From Gautieria morchelliformis (Eukaryota; Basidiomycota; Agaricomycetes; Gomphales; Gomphaceae): 64,000 bases of DNA. The stretch covers positions 1 to 64,000 of the forward strand of contig WHVA01000045.1 of the NCBI GenBank assembly GCA_015179125.1, in the 5' to 3' direction. The notes below the pieces were generated by a model that worked only from the letters and a program-made list of their open reading frames with translations, made no database searches and had not been told where the DNA came from. Position numbers and translations under genes: made by a program. Of the stretch, positions 57,897-64,000 are shown in pieces; within the stretch, counting starts at the first letter, position 1; each line of letters starts with the position of its first letter.

Positions 57897-60056
57897 ATGA
57901 TGGACGCGACAGGTGTGTTTGTTATTTTATCTTGGAGACGATGGACTTATGTCTGTATATGTGCAGCGATACTGTCGGTATATGACAAAAGCAATCTTTT
58001 AGAGCTGGCACAAGGCCTTCACGCCGTTGGCGTCCGTCTATTAGGTTCAGGAGGTACAGCCAAAAAAATCAGAGATTCTGGCATCCCCATTGAGTAGAGG
58101 ACGCCATGCTTCTTGCCTCGACTTGTTTAATCGTGTCCTAGGGACGTCGCCGATATCACGAGGGCACCGGAGATGCTGGGTGGCCGTGTCAAGACTTTAC
58201 ATCCGGCGGTCCATGGCGGTACGTGTTTTTATGATGACCGTGGCCTACTCACTATCTATCCTGCGCTTATCAAGGAATTCTTGCACGCGACATACCGTCG
58301 GACCAACAGGATCTCAAGGCCCAGGGCATTGCACCCATTTCAATCGTGGTGTGCAACCTGTATCCCTTCGAAGACACCATATCGAAGGCGACTGCCACTT
58401 TGCCGGATGCGGTAGAAGAGATAGATATTGGCGGAGTGACGCTTCTGCGCGCCGCCGCCAAGAACCACGAGCGTGTCTCGGTGCTGTCCAATCCGACAGA
58501 TTATGCGCCGTTTCTCGCCGCGTGGAAAAAGGGTCACGGCGATGTTGGACTCGATATGAGGCGATCCCTGGCACTGAAAGCATTCGAGGCTACCGCCTCG
58601 TACGATGAAGCCATTAGTGGTTATTTCAGACAGCAGTTCGCTTCTGCTCATCTGGGTGATCAGTTGGCTGGTCCCGTTCAGTGTCTTCCTCTTCGGTATG
58701 GCGCCAACCCGCATCAGAAGCCAGCACAAGCATATGTCTCGAACGGGGAGCTGCCCTTCAGAGGTACCACCTCGCCAAGTCTAAGCTTTCCGTGTCTGAT
58801 CGCCCTTGTGTTTGCAGTGCTCGCCGGTTCTCCCGGATACATCAACCTTCTGGACGCTCTTAACTCCTATGCTTTAGTTACCGAGCTCCACGAGGCTCTT
58901 GGGCTAGCTGCGGCGGCATCCTTCAAACATGTGTCCCCTGCAGGCGCTGCTGTGGGCATTGAGCTTAATGAGACGGAAAGGAAAGTTTATGGCGTGGATG
59001 ACCTGAAGGACCCCCTGACCCCTTTAGCCACCGCCTATGCACGTGCACGAGGTTGGCTTCCAAACTTCTATCTGAGCGTTACTCTGATCAGCTTTCAGGC
59101 GCAGACCGGATGTCGTCCTTCGGCGATTTTATTGCCCTTTCTGAGCCCTGTGATATTGCAACGGCACGTATAATCTCCCGTGAAGTATCCGATGGTATAA
59201 TCGCCCAAGGATACTCCCAGGAGGCGCTGGACCTACTCAAGAAGAAAAAAGGCGGCAAGTACACTGTTTTGCAAGTGAGGCTTTCCTTTTGTGCTGCGTT
59301 TATATCTCTTGAATAATGATGCCAAGATGAATGCTGACTATCGACCGCCATCAAGAGAGACGCGACAAGTGTATGGTGTCTACTTACAACAAAACCGTAA
59401 CGACGCAAAGATTGATAACGCGTTATTCCAAAATGTTGTGTCTACTAACAAAACGGTGTGGTCCACAGTTTCTGATGTAGTGTTCACCCATTCATTTTCT
59501 CCAGATCCCCGAAAAGGCGCTCACTGATCTTATCGTCGCCACACTTGCGTTGAAATATACCCAGTCCAATAGCGTAGCGTATGCCTTCCGGGGAGCTATC
59601 ATTGGTCTCGGAGCAGGACAACAATCCCGGATACACTGCACCCGTCTCGCGGGGTCTAAAGCGGATAATTGGTGGCTCCGACATCATCCCCGAGTTTTAA
59701 ACCTTCCATTCAAAAAGGGCGCCAAACGACCAGAAAAGGCAAATGCTATTGATCTGTTTGTTGGTGGGGAAGAGCTTGATGGTGGCGAAAAGGCACAATG
59801 GGAGAGCCTCTTTGAGACTGTTCCCCATCCATTGAGCGAGAAAGAAAAACGAGACCATGCCGCGGCATTGGATGGAGTCGCATGTTCGAGTGACGCATTC
59901 TTCCCTTTCCCGGATAACGTGCACAGGGCAAGGAAGAGCGGCGTTACATACCTTGCTGCGCCATCTGGGAGTGTGATGGACGAGGAATGCATTAAGGCTG
60001 CAGATGAACATAAGATGGTATTTGCGCACACGAATCTCAGACTGTTCCATCACTAG
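57897..60056 (+). CDS. ADE16: bifunctional AICAR transformylase / IMP cyclohydrolase
   Basis: Start ATG 57897. The first exon (MMDAT) joins over an intron to [20 protein letters not shown] and [18 protein letters not shown], the MGS-like IMP cyclohydrolase start. Next come [20 protein letters not shown] and PAVHGG, then [31 protein letters not shown] and [17 protein letters not shown]. The transformylase half contains [14 protein letters not shown] (the Lys-His pair), [60 protein letters not shown] and [20 protein letters not shown]. It ends NLRLFHH at 60056. The enzyme catalyses the last two steps of de novo purine synthesis to IMP, in the cytosol. Typical family length is about 590 residues, consistent with the exons here. 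Confidence 0.95.
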
Positions 60057-60130
60057 CATAAAATTTTGCGCACAATAAAGATCGATATGTTTATAGACAA
60101 ACGAGCATCAATATCACATACGAGCAGGAG

Positions 60131-61210
60131 CTACCGGGAAGTATTTCCTTGTGCGCGTTCAGCTTCTAGATCATCTGCCCACGATTTTACCTCTGGATGT
60201 TTGATGTGTGGAAGGCTGTTGTCAAAGAAGGACTGTAGAGTTGTTGTGCCTTCCCTCCTCTCATAATCAGATGCTATCGGACACCACTGAGCACAACATT
60301 GTAGTCACCGAATCAGTATCTACCTTGAATTGCCATCTCGAACCTATCCAAGTCTGGAAGAATGGATTATTAGGGTTAATGTGATAAATGATTGATATCC
60401 TTCGTTAAACAGTGACCTTTAACAAATTGAGCCTCTTCTGTCTTCTGTTCTTCGTACTCCTGCCAGAAAGTCAATGGGACACTGCACTACTCATGATAAA
60501 ATATGGTCACTGACGTTCCAGAGTGCTTCAATGCGTTGGGCTGCTGGGGAATTGTGTAACATCTCATGCACAAAATTATGTATAGCCTCCTGGATCGCTT
60601 TCTCTGTTAACTTGCCGAATTGTGTGTTATTGAGGACCAACCGCTTCAAGGCGCCGTTTCTCGGCCTTCGGGATGCCTTCACGGGGTGCAATGTCACCCA
60701 CTGGCAGGTTCCATGAAACTTTCAAGCAACATAAAAGAACTGGTTTCTGTACCTTGCGCCTCTGCCAGATCATGGACGACACACAGCATGACACATTTTG
60801 CGATGTTCAGCTTCACATCCGAGCTACAGAGGGCGAGGACGGCCATGCGATACATATGATCTGAGATACTGGGAGGGTAGGAGACAGTATCTCAGACTTA
60901 TATTGGACCCTCAGACAAGCGCAGCCTAGAACCTTTCTGGATTCGATATCTCATAGTCGGTATTAGATAATGAACAGAGCAAATGATTAAAGACTCACCT
61001 CATGATAAGTCCAACCCGTTCTTTTCTGGGTCTGCAGAAAAGAGGAGGTTCAAGTTCACAGCGTGCACTGGTTACAAAACCCCCTAGAATGACCTTGAGT
61101 TGCTCGATCACATGGAAGAAAGCCAGTCGGTCAACGTTCAAGTCTTGGGATTCGAAATCAGCCAACAACGAATCAACACAACGCCTGGGCGACTTGATGA
61201 GTGGAATGCT
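60131..61210 (-). CDS. HDDC2: HD-domain 5'-deoxynucleotidase (HDDC2/YGK1 family)
   Basis: Minus-strand exons read in order. SQDLNVDRLAFFHVIEQLK (about 61185-61090) joins over an intron to TQKRTGWTYHE. Next is SDHMYRMAVLALCSSDVKLN with IAKCVMLCVVHDLAEAQ (about 60860-60755), which holds the metal-binding His and His-Asp pair. Then NFVHEMLHNSPAAQRIEALW, QEYEEQKTEEAQFVK, DLDRFEMAIQ, LQSFFDNSLPHIKHPEVKSW and ADDLEAERAQ, stopping at 60131-60133. The family hydrolyses deoxynucleoside 5'-monophosphates. The N-terminal exon and start codon were not resolved, so the right edge is approximate. Convergent with ADE16 (74-bp gap). Confidence 0.82.
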
Positions 61211-61339
61211 TACCGCCAGTTTTACGGTATAATGGCGGATAGACGCGTTTGGGTATGTCCTGCGCGACCATGTCGATTTTTGGCAGCGTTGCTTTGATTA
61301 TGTAATGTGGCGCGCCGTGCATATTCCACACACATCCCC

Positions 61340-62160
61340 TCTCCTTATGCCTGATGGCAGTGGGACATTCCGGGCTTTTGGCTGTCACTCCCACCGGAGC
61401 TGTATGCTCTAACGACAGGAGGCAGCGTACTGACTCCTACCGAGAGAGCGGCCGTGTCACTTGACAACATGCTAGGTAGGCTGGACAGGAACCCGGTGGC
61501 CATTACTTGAGCGTTAACGCACGATCCTCGCACCTCAACCATGGCCTCTACGCTTTCTTTGTTGTCTTTTGTACACTTGGAGACGGCTACCTTGGCCAAC
61601 TCCTGACACACAGTGGAGAGTGTTGAGATAGTTGTCTGCCGTGATGTGATGCCTAGACACCTTGGTTAAGAACACAGAGTCTGTATCTCCGTATATAACC
61701 TCAAATCCTAAAGCCGATGCAACCGAGCCTGCCAGGACAGTTATAAATCTGCCGATCGCAGTTATCATAGTACACTCTCTTCGTCTTAATAACACACTTG
61801 TAAGACCGGTCGGTGTGTCTGGGGGCCATTAAATCAGGCAGTGTATGCTGAAGGTATGCTATCTCCCTTGACTTGCATAAGGTCATGCCCGGACAGAGGA
61901 CCACTTGTGACTCGGTATATTTCAGAGTTGCGATTTCGTCGCTTCGTAACCTCAGTCTGCTACTCACGACGTTACCACCCACTTTGACCGAGGTGGGTAC
62001 ACCATACTCGATGCGTTCAACGACTTGTGACTTCACTGAGCCGTATATAAGCTTAGATATATAAGCTTAGATATAGACTTCTCTATTCTTATCTCGTACT
62101 CTGTCGTTGATCCTCCACGGTCTGATAGGTCTTCTAAGTTCAGAGTCACCGGTCTCAAGA
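61340..62160 (-). pseudogene. family-B DNA polymerase fragment, decayed
   Basis: On the minus strand, 61795-61535 encodes CTMITAIGRFITVLAGSVAS and ALGFEVIYGDTDSVFLTK. YGDTDS is the catalytic motif C of family-B DNA polymerases, and T-x-x-GR about 20 residues before it fits the same family. Flanking minus-strand frames (62036-61701, 61611-61345) look coding but need frame changes and match nothing I can place. No polymerase motif A (DxxSLYPS) was found. Spacing resembles host polymerase alpha or large-DNA-virus enzymes more than protein-primed plasmid polymerases (usually TDTDS/CDTDS). Origin unknown. Confidence 0.6.
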
Positions 62161-62559
62161 CTGTAGCAACATCAGATGTTGTTGAACCCACATATTATCA
62201 GCTACACGTGAACCGACCTGCCGGTATCCAGTCTGGCCAGGACCTGGAGAATGACTTTGCAACTTGGATGAATACTGCTCGTCCCGAATTTGTCGAACCA
62301 GTAAAAGCATCAATCAAGACAGTAGACGAGGAACCTCTATGCACATATGCATGTTGCACCATGGATAGCGAATGCACAGAGTTGTCACATCTTATCGCGG
62401 CAGATATTTTACAATTTATACGGACATCATAAGCGGATTACTTATATACTTCCACTGGCAGGCACATACAATATCGTGAATACTCGGTGTCTCTTCTCAA
62501 CTTATTCTGCATTTGATCTTGGTCCCTCAGGTTTATTTTCTAGGTTTTCGTGATGGTCG

Positions 62560-63739
62560 TGAGGCTATTGCCCCGGTGAATAGAAAAGCAAAAGAAAGTG
62601 ATCAAACTCTTCTACGCGATAGAGTTGTCTCAGAGGTCGGCATGATTCCGATGTCGATGCCATTTAAGAGTGTTAACTATACATCTCACCTCAGGCTTGT
62701 ACTCTGCGCTACATCAAGACTCATTTGTCAGTTCCTGTACCAAATGTTTACCACGTAAACGATAAACTCCCCAACTCTGTTGGTGGACGTTTCATCATTG
62801 AAGAAAGAGTTAGGCTTCCCTTCACTCATTCCACAATAAATACTAAACCGATAATGCAAGGTTCTTGGATGCCAACTGCCCTTTGCTAAATGTACGCAAC
62901 TCCAGCGCAAAGCCATCTGCACTCAACTTTTTCAATGGGAAGCTGAGCTCATTAGCGCACGCTTTACTGCCATTGGAAGTATATATCAAGACCCGAAAAC
63001 AGCACATTCTACATTGGGCCAATGGGGCCTTCAGTGTGTTGTCCATTAGACCATACGGTAGACCGTGGTCCTTGGACATCTACTTGCGACTGGCTCAAAG
63101 CCTATGTCAAGTCAGAGCTCTCTGGATTCCTAAATGATCCTGAGAAGTATCGGGAATCCCGGAAGAGGTACAATCTTGACAACGGCAATCCTCCCTACGC
63201 ATACCATGTCGCATGGTTGAAAACACTTCTTGCGACCATGGACGAACTTGAATATCTACATAGCATCCCTTCTGCGGTAGAGCGCCCTGCTCTGTTCCAC
63301 GAAGATCTTTCTGGTGGAAACGTCCTATATTCGTACCCAGACCCCACCATTTTGGCGGGCATTATCGATTTCGAGGGTGCATGTGTTGTACCACTTTGGA
63401 GCGCCATGGATGATCCCACATCTTTCATGGACGGGGGGGGGGAACAATGATTCCCTGCTGAAATTGCGCCTGGAAATCCTTTGTAAATCAGACCCGGCTT
63501 GTGCTCAGGCTCAGTCCTACCGGAAGCCGCTGTGTCGTCTCAGATGGCTAGTATCCATGGGTCTTACGATTCGGTGTTCTACTGAGGAGCTGCGCAAGAG
63601 ATACAAGATGATGAGGGAGGTGTGGCCAATACCTGAACCTGCGTTTACCGCTCTAGATGAACTCGTTGCTTTGGACCCCGCAGGTTACTGCAAAGGCGCA
63701 GAGCTTGAGGCATCTGAGGTCAAATTTTTTAAAAGTTGA
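62560..63739 (+). pseudogene. APH-family kinase-like gene with two frameshifts
   Basis: A first exon with QTLLRDRVVSEV joins over an intron (about 62636-62694) to ACTLRYIKTHLSVPVPNVYH and GGRFIIEE. Next comes QLQRKAICTQLFQWEAELIS with ARFTAIGSIYQD. Near 62990 (an A4 run) the frame slips to FYIGPMGPSVCCPLDHTVDR and GPWTSTCDWLKAYVKSEL. The catalytic loop LFHEDLSGGNVLYSYPDP (His-x-Asp-x4-Asn) and the metal-binding ILAGIIDFEGACVVPLW follow. A G10 run at 63433-63442 slips the frame again into LEILCKSDPACAQAQSYRK and on to 63739. This is the aminoglycoside-phosphotransferase fold family, large in fungi and of mostly unknown substrate. It is either a pseudogene or intact with homopolymer sequencing errors. 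The true start is not visible. Confidence 0.65.
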
Positions 63740-64000
63740 TGTAAAATAGGAATTGGAGTAGGGAGGCGTGTCTCAGTTTCATCTCGTTAGAAAGACTCAG
63801 TAACTGGTACAGTGTTATATCAAGCTAGGAAAAAACAACATGTACTGAGGATGGTGTTACAAACGGGCATTCCCAAAGTATATAAGTTAATCCAAAGATG
63901 AAACGAAGAAAGAAAAAATACACTAGCGGTTACAAAGAACCACCCCAAGTCAGTAACTTTTGGAGCCTCGGGTGCCGTGCTAATGCGTCGTGATTACGAA
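63740..64000. other. window end, no gene seen
   Basis: Probable 3' flank of the kinase-like gene. It contains A-rich stretches but no recognisable feature. Confidence 0.5.

Noticed and set aside
61535-62160. An intein inside the polymerase fragment, suggested by LIYGSV upstream of IYGDTDS
   Set aside because: No intein splice blocks or LAGLIDADG motif could be read; the resemblance is one short phrase.

Overview
The window is nuclear DNA of a filamentous basidiomycete, most likely an agaricomycete. Host genes are densely packed and split by many introns of about 45-60 bp. The gene families fit this group: a DUF6533 membrane protein, an F-box/beta-propeller-like protein, a Rom2-type RhoGEF and a GATA factor with an 18-residue loop. 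The retrotransposons are chromodomain Ty3/gypsy and Ty1/copia elements of fungal type. No tRNA, rRNA or CRISPR array was recognised.

Layout, left part (1-22.4 kb), repeat and transposon territory. 1-1370 is a purine-rich tandem array, followed by a CAGA-rich simple repeat. 1741-7699 is a 5'-truncated, frameshifted Ty3/gypsy element that starts inside its protease, ends in a short LTR, and carries an unrecognised coding region downstream of pol. A 79-bp minisatellite and a scrap of copia Gag follow. 8499-15196 is a nearly full-length but decayed chromovirus. A solo LTR (5-bp target duplication TTCCA) sits inside its 5' LTR, and its primer site suggests Tf1/sushi-type self-priming. 16835-20996 is a copia element on the minus strand with an exact 5-bp duplication (TTGCT) and a half-initiator-tRNA primer site. 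21.3-21.8 kb is rich in inverted repeats.

Right part (22.4-64 kb), host genes: DUF6533 protein (+), F-box protein (-), a small unknown (-), Rom2-like RhoGEF (+), a duplicated intergenic block carrying a broken LYC1 fragment, CDC48 (+), LYC1 (-), an ADF-H/PH protein (+), a single-pass membrane protein (-), a DUF1295 membrane reductase-like protein (-), DED1 (+), a GC-rich unknown (+), a GATA factor (+), HGH1 (-), SPT20 (+), ADE16 (+), an HD-domain 5'-deoxynucleotidase (-), a decayed family-B DNA polymerase fragment (-) and an APH-family kinase (+) with frameshifts.

The host genes are mostly housekeeping: protein extraction and folding (CDC48, HGH1), translation initiation (DED1), transcription (SPT20 in SAGA, GATA factor), purine and nucleotide metabolism (ADE16, HDDC2-like), lysine catabolism (LYC1), and Rho1/cell-wall and actin control (RhoGEF, ADF-H/PH). 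They do not form one pathway cluster. The least conventional items are the post-pol coding region of the first gypsy element, the self-priming chromovirus with a pervasive TTCCG motif, the tandem DH domains in the RhoGEF, the ADF-H plus PH architecture and the PolB remnant. Several host genes carry single-base frameshifts, most at homopolymer runs, which may be assembly errors rather than real mutations. Splice sites and domains were read by eye; no database search was run.
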